A DNA stretch of 64,000 nucleotides from an uncultured Rhizobiaceae bacterium (GCA_951813045.1 CATOTF010000002.1:2728001-2792000), one strand, 5' to 3'; positions 17,628 to 27,466 are shown, numbered from the stretch's first letter. Notes: generated by a model from the letters alone, not told the origin. Made by a program: numbers and translations.

Positions 17628-19805
17628 TCAATCCCTTTTCGCTAAATGCGCGACAACATTTTCTATCATTCTCATCCCCGCATCCTGGCCTAGGCTCATG
17701 ATGCTTTCAGGGTGGAATTGCACGGCTGCGATTGGTTCACTTTCGTGCTCGATACCCATGATAATTCCGTCAGCGGTTTCCGCAGTAATCCGAAACTCGC
17801 TCGGTAGCTCCATCTTATTCGCATATAAAGAGTGATATCGCCCGATTGTCGTCTCTTGCGAAAGGCCGGAAAACACCAGCGAGTTTTCCTGTAGTTTTAT
17901 CCGTGATGGTTTGCCATGCATGGGCACTGTCAGCTGTTCAAGTGTTCCACCATAACTCTCGGTCAAAGCCTGCAAGCCCAGACAGACACCGAAAATCGGC
18001 AGGTCAAGAGAACGGGCCGTTTTGATGGTGGTATCACAATCAAAGTCTTTTGGATTGCCGGGCCCTGGTGACAGGACAACAAGGTTTGGTTTCACTTTCT
18101 CAAACACACTTTGTGAAACAGGAGAGCGGATGGTGGTAACCGCCGCACCCGTCTGGCGGAAATAATTCGCCAGCGTATGTACAAAACTATCTTCGTGATC
18201 AACCAACAGGATTTTTACCCCCTGCCCCACAGTGGCCGTTTCGCGACCGGTCCCAGTCACGTTGCCCAGCGACGTATCGCGAATGGCGCTTAGCATTGCT
18301 GAAGCTTTGAGCTCAGTTTCCGCCTCTTCTTCCTGCGGGTCGCTATCATACAGCAATGTTGCGCCGGCCCGCACTTCAGCAATTCCATTTTTAATACGCA
18401 CGGTACGCAAAGTGAGCCCGGTATTCATGTCACCATTAAAACCGACCATGCCAATCGCGCCGCCGTACCAGGCCCGAGCGCTCTTTTCATTTTCTTCAAT
18501 AAAACGCATGGCCCACAGCTTCGGCGCACCGGTAACCGTAACTGCCCATGCGTGAGAAAGGAACCCGTCGAACGCATCCATATCCTCGCGCAAGCGCCCC
18601 TCAATATGATCAACCGTATGTATAAGCCGGGAGTACATTTCTATCTGGCGCCGACCGATAACTTTGACAGAACCAGGCTCACACACGCGGCTTTTATCGT
18701 TGCGATCAACATCGGAACACATAGTAAGTTCGGATTCATCTTTCTTGGAATTCAGCAGTTTAAGGATTTGTTCACTGTCCTCAATCGGGTCCTTTCCGCG
18801 CCTGATTGTGCCGGAGATCGGGCAGGTCTCGATGCGCCGCCCCTGTACCCGCACAAACATCTCAGGGCTGGCACCCACCAGATATTCTGCCTCGCCGAGG
18901 TTGATGAAGAAGGAATAGGGGGAAGGGTTGATCTGCTTCAACTTCTTAGAAATCGCAGAGGGCGGGTTTACACAACGTTCGGTGAACACCTGTCCGGGCA
19001 CAACTTCAAAAAGATCGCCGCATTTGAATTTCTCTTTGGCATTTTCTACCAGTTTTGCATATTCGCCTGGAACATGATCTCCCCTACCCGGTTCATGGGA
19101 AGCGGGGACAAAGGGCACATCAACACCCGTTCGTTCCAACCCCTTGGTTGTTTTACCATCCAGCGTAAACTCATAACGCTCGTGCCAGGCTTCCGCAGCA
19201 TGGTGATCGACGACCAATATCTCATCGGGTAAAAACATCACCATATCCCGTTGATCATCAGATCGTTTCTGCGCGAGTTTTATCGGATCAAACTGGAAGC
19301 AAAGATCATATCCAAAGGCACCATAAAGCGCGAGGCTAGGGTCCGCATCGCTTCGAAACAAGTCAACAATGGACCGCAACACGGAAAAAACAGTGGGTGA
19401 TCGCGAACGCAGTTCCTCCGGCACCCCCTCTGTTGGCACCTTCACTTCTAACTTGATACTATCATCCAGTAGCTCGATGGAATCCACATGGTCATTATGT
19501 TTTAGTGCTTTAAACACACCTTCAAGCAACACTTGGCCGCGTTGGTTATAAGCTTCAATATTGACAGACCGACGCTTTGAAACAATGCCCAAAGGTGGAT
19601 CAATCATCGCGGTATCCCAACGCGTGTAACGACCTGGGTATTCATAATTTGACGAAAATACAGCTCCTCGACGGGTATCAAGCTTGTCCACATATGTGGC
19701 GATCGCATTTTCATATGATGTCGGGAAACGCCCTCGCGAAATATGCACGCCCCCTTGGGTAATAAATTCAAATATGCCCTGATCGTTTTCCATCGCTGTG
19801 CTCAT
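17628..19805 (-). CDS. trpE(G): Fused anthranilate synthase TrpE(G)
   Basis: First step of tryptophan synthesis, chorismate plus glutamine to anthranilate. The 725-residue chain joins the TrpE chorismate-binding part (about 1-510; [48 protein letters not shown]) to the TrpG glutamine amidotransferase (about 535-725; nucleophile in [13 protein letters not shown]). The fusion is typical of Rhizobiales. I chose the ATG at 19805 ([10 protein letters not shown]); the ATG at 19829 directly abuts the attenuator T tract and has no room for a ribosome site. Regulated by the leader described next. Confidence 0.97.
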   Translation of the reverse strand: MSTAMENDQGIFEFITQGGVHISRGRFPTSYENAIATYVDKLDTRRGAVFSSNYEYPGRYTRWDTAMIDPPLGIVSKRRSVNIEAYNQRGQVLLEGVFKALKHNDHVDSIELLDDSIKLEVKVPTEGVPEELRSRSPTVFSVLRSIVDLFRSDADPSLALYGAFGYDLCFQFDPIKLAQKRSDDQRDMVMFLPDEILVVDHHAAEAWHERYEFTLDGKTTKGLERTGVDVPFVPASHEPGRGDHVPGEYAKLVENAKEKFKCGDLFEVVPGQVFTERCVNPPSAISKKLKQINPSPYSFFINLGEAEYLVGASPEMFVRVQGRRIETCPISGTIRRGKDPIEDSEQILKLLNSKKDESELTMCSDVDRNDKSRVCEPGSVKVIGRRQIEMYSRLIHTVDHIEGRLREDMDAFDGFLSHAWAVTVTGAPKLWAMRFIEENEKSARAWYGGAIGMVGFNGDMNTGLTLRTVRIKNGIAEVRAGATLLYDSDPQEEEAETELKASAMLSAIRDTSLGNVTGTGRETATVGQGVKILLVDHEDSFVHTLANYFRQTGAAVTTIRSPVSQSVFEKVKPNLVVLSPGPGNPKDFDCDTTIKTARSLDLPIFGVCLGLQALTESYGGTLEQLTVPMHGKPSRIKLQENSLVFSGLSQETTIGRYHSLYANKMELPSEFRITAETADGIIMGIEHESEPIAAVQFHPESIMSLGQDAGMRMIENVVAHLAKRD

Positions 19806-19829
19806 CGTTGCGCCGTTAATTCTGGGCAT

Positions 19830-19892
19830 AAAAAAACCGCCCGATAATCAGGCGGTTTGGGTTAAATTATGCAAATAGCTCCCGTGACCGCC
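19830..19892 (-). promoter_or_regulatory. trp attenuator: mutually exclusive antiterminator and terminator
   Basis: On the minus strand the terminator stem is ACCGCC (19856-19851) with GGCGGT (19841-19836), followed by seven T's ending at 19830. An upstream GGCGGT (19892-19887), just after the leader-peptide stop, can pair with the same ACCGCC to form the antiterminator. A ribosome stalled on the Trp codons would favour the antiterminator; one that reaches the stop codon would cover the first GGCGGT and allow termination. Classic trp attenuation logic, as known for Rhizobium/Sinorhizobium trpE(G). Confidence 0.92.
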
Positions 19893-19893
19893 T

Positions 19894-19935
19894 TTAGCGA
19901 GTCCACCACCAGGAGTTTTTGCAAATCATGTTCAT
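19894..19935 (-). CDS. trpL: trp leader peptide (MNMICKNSWWWTR)
   Basis: ATG at 19935 (or in-frame ATG at 19929) encodes 13 (or 11) residues with three consecutive Trp codons before the TAA at 19896-19894, two bases ahead of the antiterminator arm. This matches the Rhizobiales peptides, which also end in a WWW run plus Arg. In Sinorhizobium meliloti both the released leader RNA (rnTrpL) and the peptide (peTrpL) are reported to act in trans; whether that holds here is unknown. No strong Shine-Dalgarno is visible; GGGGGA lies about 20 bases upstream. Confidence 0.9.
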   Translation of the reverse strand: MNMICKNSWWWTR

Positions 19936-19965
19936 GGGATACGTCTAACCGTCAATTCCCCCAGA

Positions 19966-20003
19966 AGCAAGCGGGCGATTGGTGACAGCGATGCCCGCTT
20001 GCT
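19966..20003 (-). other. Long hairpin in the trp leader region
   Basis: AGCAAGCGGGC (19966-19976) and GCCCGCTTGCT (19993-20003) form a perfect 11-bp inverted repeat with a 16-base loop, between the small ORF and trpL. No T tract follows on the minus strand. It may terminate or stabilise a transcript that starts upstream. Confidence 0.7.
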
Positions 20004-20009
20004 GGTGGG

Positions 20010-20153
20010 TTAACGAGGGTTTAATGTAGGGTGAGAGCTCAGTCCGGGCGGATTGGACTGAGCTCTCGAAGCGCCCGTTTTCGCGGGCATGACACCACCT
20101 CTGAGGAAAAGCAGGGGGATCAAAAGCGGTGTAACTTTCATGGTTCGAATCAT
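20010..20153 (-). CDS. Possible 47-residue small protein upstream of trpL
   Basis: ATG at 20153 has GGAGAG six bases upstream. The ORF begins MIRTMKVTPLLIPLLFLRGG, a basic-hydrophobic start like a short signal or membrane peptide, and ends ...SSHPTLNPR. It runs through two hairpins (20033-20067 and 20073-20088), so it may be an upstream regulatory ORF or chance. I recognise no family. Confidence 0.35.
   Translation of the reverse strand: MIRTMKVTPLLIPLLFLRGGVMPAKTGASRAQSNPPGLSSHPTLNPR
20033..20067. other. Perfect 13-bp inverted repeat
   Basis: GAGAGCTCAGTCC (20033-20045) and GGACTGAGCTCTC (20055-20067) with a 9-base loop. A smaller GCCCG/CGGGC hairpin follows at 20073-20088. Neither has a T tract. 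Together with 19966-20003 they make the stretch before trpL heavily structured as RNA. Confidence 0.75.
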
Positions 20154-20311
20154 TTGATTCTCTCCATGGTTGTTAAATACAAATATAGGTTGTAAATGTG
20201 AACAAATTACTACTTAACCTAGATTAAATTTTCTAATATACACGTTTAAGTTGCAATCAAAGCGCGAACTGCTTTCAAGTTTCATCAGATTGTGCCGAGA
20301 CTGAACTTCCA

Positions 20312-20414
20312 GCGCGTCGCGCCCATCCGTCCTCACGCATGAACGATGCAGGCTCGTACAAAATTAGAGCTCAAGCGCGTTTCGATAAATCACACTAACG
20401 AAACGCGCTTTAGG
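20312..20414. repeat. Dispersed repeat, copy A (with a 12-bp stem)
   Basis: About 100 bases aligning with copy B at 54486-54588 without gaps over most of the length. The shared core is ACAAAATTAG followed by R-GCTCA-R-G. Copy A ends in a perfect 12-bp stem AAGCGCGTTTCG (20373-20384) / CGAAACGCGCTT (20399-20410). It lies beyond the 3' end of the DUF2333-type gene. The rest of the 20154-20616 gap shows nothing I would call. Confidence 0.75.
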
Positions 20415-20616
20415 TAATAAAACTACCACAGCTTATAAACCGCTCTTGCGCTAACGTTTCAAGATACCAGCTTACTCTGGTCACTGATAGTCACACCAAC
20501 CTTGTCGCGGACGAAATCAGTCTCGTTGAATAAATCTCGGGCTACAGGCGGAACAGCGGCAACTTTCTTTTGTAGAATTCGCCACGGGAAACCTGGATCA
20601 ATCCAGCTGAATAGAT

Positions 20617-21726
20617 TTAGCGATCAAGGACGTCTCGTAACTCAACAAGATTGGAACGCACTCGTAAAAGATCGAATCCAATCGTTTCCAAATGCGACTT
20701 AATAATACTGGACGGTGATCCGTTCACAACCATAAACGGATTGACGTTCAATGCATTGGAAAGTTGCTTGTCGATTCTCACCCAAAGCGCATCAAGATTA
20801 CGCTGTTGGAAGACCTTACGAAAATCGTTGCGCGCAGCAGTCAATATACCGTGGTACGCATAGAGCTGACCATAGGTGAACCAGAAGCGATCATCGGCCC
20901 TGCGGTCAAAGCCAGTAAAGTTACTCAGCTCCATACGGCTTTGAAGAATATCAGAGGTACCACCGATATCACTCGTCACCCGGTCTAAAAACTGCAGCAA
21001 ATTATCGGCACGCGCGTCAAAATCAGCTGAACATGTGGCGAGTTCAACATTAAAATCCCGAAAGTGTTTCCTCGCTTCATTGAGGCGACTGGACGTAGAA
21101 GGCTGAATGAAGGGCCATGCGAATGTAATCACCCAGGCATCTTCGCGATAATTGGCCGATTCACGTGCTTTTTGAAGGTTAGCGTTTACCGACGAGGTGC
21201 CTCGCACCCTTCCCAACCGGTCAACCAGTTCAATAGCTGTTCGCCGTGTGGCCTGATTGATGCCCAATTGAAACGCGGCCTTGTTATCCATGAACGGTGT
21301 ATATTTCCAATCCAGACCAAAAAACCCGGATTTATATAATGGCAGGGATGGGACCCAACGGTTCTGGTTTATATTGAAATCAATCAATGCACCGGTCACC
21401 TGTACCATGGCGGATGGAGCGCATGTGCTTGAGCCCTCTCCGCCCAGTTTTTCACCCGCAGATACTGAATTCTCGTCTAAACTCAGACCTGCAACATAAT
21501 CAGGATTCCAACCTGTCCACCTCTGAGTGGTCCATGTCAGATGGCTGTATCCAATTATCAGCAACAGCAAAACAACAATGACAGGTATCTTGATAAACCA
21601 GCCACGGCCTCGCACCCATTTGGTGAATGCCACAAATGGCCAAAGAAGCCCTGCAATTACCCAGCCTATTCCACGCCCGGCGTAATTGAACATTCGCACG
21701 AAAAAATTCACGATCGGATCCAGCAT
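20617..21726 (-). CDS. DUF2333-type membrane protein
   Basis: 369 residues, function unknown. One membrane segment near residues 48-68 (FIKIPVIVVLLLLIIGYSHL) follows a short amphipathic region with a second hydrophobic stretch (about 18-36), and a roughly 300-residue periplasmic part follows. The sequence fits the DUF2333/COG5345 family as I remember it (RWTGWNPDYVAGL, DIGGTSDILQSRMELSNFTGFDRRADDRFWFTYGQLYAYHGIL). ATG 21726 has GGAAGGG five bases upstream. It is the last gene of the long minus-strand locus. Confidence 0.75.
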   Translation of the reverse strand: MLDPIVNFFVRMFNYAGRGIGWVIAGLLWPFVAFTKWVRGRGWFIKIPVIVVLLLLIIGYSHLTWTTQRWTGWNPDYVAGLSLDENSVSAGEKLGGEGSSTCAPSAMVQVTGALIDFNINQNRWVPSLPLYKSGFFGLDWKYTPFMDNKAAFQLGINQATRRTAIELVDRLGRVRGTSSVNANLQKARESANYREDAWVITFAWPFIQPSTSSRLNEARKHFRDFNVELATCSADFDARADNLLQFLDRVTSDIGGTSDILQSRMELSNFTGFDRRADDRFWFTYGQLYAYHGILTAARNDFRKVFQQRNLDALWVRIDKQLSNALNVNPFMVVNGSPSSIIKSHLETIGFDLLRVRSNLVELRDVLDR

Positions 21727-21852
21727 CAATGCCCTTCCAGCTTAATAAACTATGCGTTGTCAGCGTAAAATCATCGCAACGCTTTTGAATTCAGATACCG
21801 TGCGGGCATTCCAACAAATCCAGGAATTGAGCAAGCACGATATGTATCAATA

Positions 21853-23139
21853 TTATTGGTGCATACCAAACATATCCGATCGGTAGCGCGATTTATTTGA
21901 TAAATAGGTATCTCTAACCTGTTCGACAACGGCTTCTTTTAACGGCTCACCCCAAGTTTGATAATCAGCGTAAAACGACGGTTTATTGAACACATACCGC
22001 GACAGATAATCAAAGGGAACGTAATCGGATATCAACCTGTTCACCAACCACTGATCTTCGTGCCCGGGTTTTGCTCTGGTTAGAATAAATCGGCCCCGAT
22101 CATCAATTTCATCCAAGTCCACATTATTCCAATTTTCATATTCTCGTTTTGCCCATAAAAGAAACGGCAAAGTCCCCTCTTCTTCCACCATTCGGGAATT
22201 CGAGTTCATCCAGGACTTCATCCAACGCTGGCTGGTAATATCATGTTTTTCTTTTGGATCGGCATGGTGAGCAAGCATCGCCACCAAAGTGCGAATGCGT
22301 TGATCGATATAACCGGACGGTTCGATCCACGATCCTCGGGGAATATCTACCCGTTCCGTCTCCACAAGAAACCGGTACACAAGCTCCTTGTCTTTACGAT
22401 CAATATAACTCACCTGCCAAGGGCGCGAACGGCGGAACCCGGGCGCTGATGGATCACCAATTACAGTCGTTTCACGTTCGTCAATAAAAACATAAACCCC
22501 GCCAAAATGGCTTGACCAGAACGTGTTGTGGCGAAAAACAAGCTCCGTGGGGACAAGATCATTTGTGCGGATATCACCTGTTTTCTGCGCAAGATCGACC
22601 ATACGTTGAAGCATGGCGTCATCCCGCCAAGCATTGGGTTCCTTACGCAACCTGTCCATAAGAAGCCGAAGATCGAGCGCCTTTTGCGCCAGATTCTGTC
22701 CGGTAAAAACCTTAAACTCCACCTGTTCTATCGATAATAGGTCTTCGATATCCCGTGCTTCCAATATAGGATCATCAATCTCCCCATAAATTACATCCTT
22801 GATCGTCAGCGCATTGATTGCTTTCGCATTACCGTCAAAAAACTGATGCATCAGTTTCCCGGTATTCGAAAACTCCGTGTGTACCACCGGCAGTTCCAAC
22901 TGTTGCGGTGACAGAATAATAAATCGACGGTTTACTCCGCGCGGATCAAGATACTGATTGTCATCCAACTCCACCGCTACTTCCGGCGAGAATCCGGTCA
23001 TATCAATACGGAAAGTTTTCAGTTTTGTCGGCTTCAGCCCAAACCCCTTAAGCGCCTGATTATAACGCTCGATTAGATGCGGTTCAGAAACCCGCATCAT
23101 TCGACCAAAAATCAACTCGGACTGTTCAAGGCGTTTCAT
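21853..23139 (-). CDS. Conserved protein of unknown function (possibly DUF6638)
   Basis: 428 residues without signal peptide or membrane segment, so probably cytoplasmic. It is Arg- and Trp-rich with an even mix of charged residues. It resembles proteins annotated DUF6638 that accompany AAA ATPases in marine alphaproteobacteria; this is from memory and unverified. It follows the AAA ATPase gene by 76 bases and precedes the DUF2333-type gene by about 125. No catalytic motif is evident. Confidence 0.65.
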   Translation of the reverse strand: MKRLEQSELIFGRMMRVSEPHLIERYNQALKGFGLKPTKLKTFRIDMTGFSPEVAVELDDNQYLDPRGVNRRFIILSPQQLELPVVHTEFSNTGKLMHQFFDGNAKAINALTIKDVIYGEIDDPILEARDIEDLLSIEQVEFKVFTGQNLAQKALDLRLLMDRLRKEPNAWRDDAMLQRMVDLAQKTGDIRTNDLVPTELVFRHNTFWSSHFGGVYVFIDERETTVIGDPSAPGFRRSRPWQVSYIDRKDKELVYRFLVETERVDIPRGSWIEPSGYIDQRIRTLVAMLAHHADPKEKHDITSQRWMKSWMNSNSRMVEEEGTLPFLLWAKREYENWNNVDLDEIDDRGRFILTRAKPGHEDQWLVNRLISDYVPFDYLSRYVFNKPSFYADYQTWGEPLKEAVVEQVRDTYLSNKSRYRSDMFGMHQ

Positions 23140-23215
23140 AGAATATGCGTCTCAAAAATGCATGACAAAAACACGAATAGGTTGCGAGGAATTGCATTTA
23201 AAAACCCAAACCTCA

Positions 23216-25120
23216 TCACCAGCGCCCGTCTTTTTTCATCGATTCCATCTCACCAATCGCTTTTTCGCGTTGGCGTTCGCGGCGGATGATGTCTTCGACG
23301 GCGGCGTTGTCCGATTTATCGGTGTAGCGGAATTCGGAATCGGCATATCGGTTGATCTCCTGCATCACCATATTCATCGTGAAGGGTGAGCGCAGTTCGG
23401 CTATCATATCTCTTTTGATATCGTAGTCATGATGCAGGAAGACTTCTGGAGCTTCGAACCATTCATCAGGCAATTCGATATCCATCGCCCGCATTTTGAT
23501 GGCATCAGTAATATTCTTAATCGCGCGGCCGGTGAACCGGGGTTCGGCGGTCTTGATCATGTGCAGATAAGTACCGACGTCAGCCAATGATTTCGGGTCG
23601 CCCACATCATTCATGAAGCGGTCATACACCGTCTTTAATCCGTCTTCCTGCGGTTTGGACAATTCCTGATAAGCCTCGCCAACAGCTTTTTGAATCACCT
23701 GCGCATCGAACAGCTCATGATCACCCAGCGGAATGTCGTGGTTCTTACCGGCAAGCAGGGCAAAGATGTCGATATAGTCGTCCCGGGTCTGCGGCCCATC
23801 GACCAGCCAACGGGCTCCTGCCCTTTGGCGCAGCGCATCGTCAACGTTCTCTGGATAGTTTGAGAACATGCCGAATGAGCAATTGCCCCGCACGACCGTA
23901 TTGGCCCCGGCAAAGCTCTCCATCAAAACGGCCGTAACTTCCTGTTGACCGGCGGACGCGCGATCATCGGACCGTTTGGCGGCGATCTGATCGATATCGT
24001 CGACCGTGCCAAAACCGATTGTCTTGGTGTTCAGAACGTTGGAGACAAATTGTTTGCAGTTCTGCCCGGACTTACCCTGGTAGGACGAAATCTCATCTAC
24101 ACCAAAATTCTGATAGGTAAATCCGTAGCCAGCGACCTCACAATAGTCATTGATCATACCCGCAATCATTTGAATAAGGATCGTTTTCCCCGTTCCCGGC
24201 GAGCCATCGCCGATGAATGTAAACAGGAAACCACCCAGTTCCACGAACGGATTCGTCTGACGTTCAAAATCATAGGCCATCAGCATTTTCGATAGTTTTA
24301 TTGCCTGATATTTTGCAATGTGATTGCCGATAATTTCGTTAGGTTTTTTAAACTGCATCACCAGTTTGGAGCGTTTTGCGCCGGGCGCGACATCAAAGCC
24401 GTTCAGTTCGAACCCATCACTTTCAAGCCGCAAATGTGTCTGTTCAAAAGAGCCAAGTGCCGTGAAACGGGAACGACGTTGAAGGAGTTCATCCATCGCC
24501 AGACGCGCAGCTTCCCGTGCCCGCGAAGTCATAACCTTATCGTCCGGTGCGTCTTCTATTGCCGTATCCAACCCTGCGACCAGCCCCTTCAAAACATCCT
24601 GCGGTGTATCAAACAGGAAGTCTGGCTCTTCCACATCACTTGCGGGCTCTCCTTCTTCAGCCAGCATTTGCAACAAATACGCGGAAGCAGAAAAAGCCGC
24701 GATGTAGGATGATGATTCTACCAGTGCGCGAAATCGATCAGTCTCAACGGCAGAAAGGTCTCCACTCACATTCTTTTTTGTAAGGGCATCAAGGCCAGTT
24801 TGTTCAGCAAACAGATCACTCACTGCCAAAGCAACGGCAAGTGCACGACGGGTTTTATAGACAAGACCGTGTTGCGCCAAAGATAACATGGCGTCACCGG
24901 CATTAATCGTTTCGACCGTCTTGAGAAACTCGACCTTGTTGGTTGCCTTGGTGCCAGCCGTTGAAACCGTCGACACAAACCGTCGGCGCGTCCCCGCCAA
25001 TTCCGTTTTGCTTTGCGTATTGCCGGTAACCAGTTGAACAAAGTTCGTCACCAATGACTGGGCAACTGGGAGATGCTCTTCAATGTCAGATTCTTTTAGA
25101 GTCGTGAGTGCTGCATCCAT
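23216..25120 (-). CDS. AAA-family ATPase
   Basis: 634 residues. An N-terminal helical region of about 225 residues precedes the ATPase core. Walker A is GDGSPGTGKT (about 304-313) and the Walker B region reads TIGFGTVDDIDQIAAKR, with Asp-Asp-Ile-Asp instead of the common DExx. An arginine-finger-like stretch DDALRQRAGARWLVDGP and a C-terminal AAA lid follow. ATG 25120 is preferred; a TTG at 25126 overlaps the stop of the gene before it. It likely works with the two flanking cytosolic proteins as an energy-providing module, which is an inference from linkage. Confidence 0.85.
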   Translation of the reverse strand: MDAALTTLKESDIEEHLPVAQSLVTNFVQLVTGNTQSKTELAGTRRRFVSTVSTAGTKATNKVEFLKTVETINAGDAMLSLAQHGLVYKTRRALAVALAVSDLFAEQTGLDALTKKNVSGDLSAVETDRFRALVESSSYIAAFSASAYLLQMLAEEGEPASDVEEPDFLFDTPQDVLKGLVAGLDTAIEDAPDDKVMTSRAREAARLAMDELLQRRSRFTALGSFEQTHLRLESDGFELNGFDVAPGAKRSKLVMQFKKPNEIIGNHIAKYQAIKLSKMLMAYDFERQTNPFVELGGFLFTFIGDGSPGTGKTILIQMIAGMINDYCEVAGYGFTYQNFGVDEISSYQGKSGQNCKQFVSNVLNTKTIGFGTVDDIDQIAAKRSDDRASAGQQEVTAVLMESFAGANTVVRGNCSFGMFSNYPENVDDALRQRAGARWLVDGPQTRDDYIDIFALLAGKNHDIPLGDHELFDAQVIQKAVGEAYQELSKPQEDGLKTVYDRFMNDVGDPKSLADVGTYLHMIKTAEPRFTGRAIKNITDAIKMRAMDIELPDEWFEAPEVFLHHDYDIKRDMIAELRSPFTMNMVMQEINRYADSEFRYTDKSDNAAVEDIIRRERQREKAIGEMESMKKDGRW

Positions 25121-25122
25121 AT

Positions 25123-26307
25123 TCAAAAATCCCTCAATACCTGACCACCGGATACGACGTGGGTTTTATATCCGGCAAAGATTTCATCCGGTTTTCCGCT
25201 GGCATAAATTGCCTGATAGGCTTCGTGTGGAATCAGGGCATGCCTTTCATAGGCGCTAACGCCCTGACGGACGGCTTCCAGATCGTTGGTTTCAATGTGA
25301 TAAGCCTGTTTAGCGGGTGCTGATCCAAATAGTCCCCATTTTGCGGGCGTTTCGGAAATCGAAAACAATTCCTGTACAGTCCAGGATAGCATCCAGGCGC
25401 TTTCTGCTCGGCTGACATTCTCCAAAATATTTTCGACCACCCGCCCATGACTGGTAACACCCGCGGAATAAAACGGCCCCATAACGATACGACGAATCTG
25501 GGTTGGGTGCAGGGAATCAAAATCCCTATCCATATTATCGGCTATTGTCGCCAGGGTCAGGCTGTAGCTTGAGTTTTTCTCACAAAAATCATCGAACTGG
25601 TGCGCCAATTCTGGATTGAGCAAGCCGCCGATCGGGAATGGAATATCAAGGTCTTTTTTGATCTCGATTCCATCCATCAAAAGCTTCTTCATATTCGGCG
25701 ATGAGTCTTCGATCACTGCCATATAAACCAGTGGTAAATTGGCGGTGCCATCAAACGCGCCCCAGTGAACCACATAAAACGGTCGGCCCGTTTTCGGGTT
25801 CACTGATACCTTTACCGACTTCGGCAGGGTTAGCGGTTGAAAGACGTCACCTTTCTGCACTTCATCAAGGTAAAGCCGCTTCGCCATGGATTTCTGCATG
25901 GGCTCCGGAAACTTTTTCTTAAGCAAAATATAGTCGATCATCTCCTGACGAAGTTCATCAGATGACGGCATTTTCGCCAGTTGAGCACCGGCTGTACGCG
26001 CATCAGTATCAAGGTCCAAGACATTTTGGAAAAGCGGGTACCCACTTTCCGCCTGATTGATACGGAAACGTTTTGCAAAGCTCACGCGGTTTCGCCAAGC
26101 GTCGAATGAATGTTGCAACCGCCCGATATATTCGGTCAACACCTTGCCAGTTAGTTGATGGTGATAAAGCGGGGAGTCATCTTCGCGTAAATAGACATCC
26201 AAGCCATCAAGTGCAGATTCAATCGCATCAAAGTAGCGACGTGAAGCATCAGCGCTCGAATGGTTTAAAGTAGACTCAGCCGTATCAGTATCATCTTGTA
26301 CAGGCAT
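25123..26307 (-). CDS. Unrecognised conserved protein upstream of the AAA ATPase
   Basis: 394 residues, no signal peptide or membrane segment and no HExxH or other obvious catalytic motif. The N-terminal 110 residues are helical. A central beta-rich part carries VNPKTGRPFYVVHWGAFDGTANLPLVYMAVIED, and the C-terminal part includes a phrase on GPFYSAGVTSHG. The stop codon touches the start region of the AAA ATPase gene and the gene follows the coiled-coil gene by 20 bases, so the three are probably co-translated. I cannot name a function. Confidence 0.6.
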   Translation of the reverse strand: MPVQDDTDTAESTLNHSSADASRRYFDAIESALDGLDVYLREDDSPLYHHQLTGKVLTEYIGRLQHSFDAWRNRVSFAKRFRINQAESGYPLFQNVLDLDTDARTAGAQLAKMPSSDELRQEMIDYILLKKKFPEPMQKSMAKRLYLDEVQKGDVFQPLTLPKSVKVSVNPKTGRPFYVVHWGAFDGTANLPLVYMAVIEDSSPNMKKLLMDGIEIKKDLDIPFPIGGLLNPELAHQFDDFCEKNSSYSLTLATIADNMDRDFDSLHPTQIRRIVMGPFYSAGVTSHGRVVENILENVSRAESAWMLSWTVQELFSISETPAKWGLFGSAPAKQAYHIETNDLEAVRQGVSAYERHALIPHEAYQAIYASGKPDEIFAGYKTHVVSGGQVLRDF

Positions 26308-26327
26308 ATTGTGGCTCCAGAGACCGC

Positions 26328-27416
26328 TTATGCCTGACCCACATAGTCCGCTTTACTGTGTTTATCCATAACATCCTGAAACCGGCGTGCAAAAGCATCA
26401 TCGGCCAATTGTTTGCGCCGTTGAATATCTTTAGTTGAAACCATGTTTTTTTCATGCATTTCGAGCAGGTCGCCAATATGGCTTTGGGCTGCAGCACCAA
26501 TGCCGGCCATCGTACTTTCCGCAGCTGTGTCGACCTGATTACCCAGCGTGTTGATCTTATGGGCAACATCCTGTTGTGCCGCGGTCTTCAAGGAATCTTC
26601 TAAAGCCTTGTAAAGAACAATACGTTGTTCGGTATCAATCGTCAGCTTGTTGATCAATGTCGCCTGCGCCGCTTTTTGATTGTTCAATGAATCTACGAAG
26701 GTCTGGAACATAGACGTATACCGTTCAAGCGTTTGGCTCTCCGCCAATAGTTCCTGCTCTTTTGCCTGCATGGCGTTATATTCGGTCGCCATTTTTGACC
26801 GTTCGCCTTCGAGGTCAGCTCTTTTTTGCTGATCACTGGTAACAGAAATCTGGTTTTCAAGGTCAAGCAACATTGGGTTGAGTTCTTCGATCCGACCCTG
26901 AGTTTCCTCCAAGTTCGCAATCGTTCCTTTACGGCGTTCAATTACCTCACGAAGGCTCGCTTCCGATGTCTGATAACGTTCTGTCAACACCGCTTCCTGA
27001 TCCTGCAAGATGCCGGTAATCGTATCCGACTTGGTCAGCAATTCTTGAAGATTTCCTGCAAGTGACATGTTACGCACCCGGTCAGTGCGCATACGTTGGG
27101 CTTTCTGTTTGGAAAATATTCCCACGAAACTTTCCCAAGATGTATAGCTTTTCATCGATTCAAATTCGGCACCAAAAACATTGGTGGCGTCTTCCAGCCC
27201 GATAATAAGGTCGGCAATATTACCTTCCATCGTTTTTTGCTGACGCAGTACATCCTCAATCCGTGCGTCCTCAATATCGAAATCGGCATCACCAACGGTT
27301 TTTGCCTTGGCAACTTCCTCAAGCAAAACGCCGCTCTGCTTAATTTTTTCGCGCATCTCCGAAACCGTGCTCTTGGTTTTCTCGATCTCACGATCAAATT
27401 TGCTCATACTGGCCAT
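26328..27416 (-). CDS. Coiled-coil protein (TelA/KlaA-like layout, unconfirmed)
   Basis: 362 residues, almost wholly helical with long heptad-rich stretches, for example IANLEETQGRIEELNPMLLDLENQISV, then Gln/Glu-rich segments and AAQATLINKLTIDTEQRIVLYKALEDSL. The general layout recalls the TelA/KlaA toxic-anion-resistance family, but I do not see enough conserved motif to assign it. GAGAGGA sits about five bases before the ATG. It is the first gene of the downstream cytosolic module. A 134-base gap separates it from the M50 fusion gene. Confidence 0.6.
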   Translation of the reverse strand: MASMSKFDREIEKTKSTVSEMREKIKQSGVLLEEVAKAKTVGDADFDIEDARIEDVLRQQKTMEGNIADLIIGLEDATNVFGAEFESMKSYTSWESFVGIFSKQKAQRMRTDRVRNMSLAGNLQELLTKSDTITGILQDQEAVLTERYQTSEASLREVIERRKGTIANLEETQGRIEELNPMLLDLENQISVTSDQQKRADLEGERSKMATEYNAMQAKEQELLAESQTLERYTSMFQTFVDSLNNQKAAQATLINKLTIDTEQRIVLYKALEDSLKTAAQQDVAHKINTLGNQVDTAAESTMAGIGAAAQSHIGDLLEMHEKNMVSTKDIQRRKQLADDAFARRFQDVMDKHSKADYVGQA

Positions 27417-27466
27417 GAAGTCCTCTCCCGAAATTGACGGATCATCGTTCGTTTATTCGACGACTT

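Noticed and set aside
18552-19232. 226-residue ORF antisense to trpE(G)
   Set aside because: Lies wholly inside a clearly assigned gene and shows no family motif.
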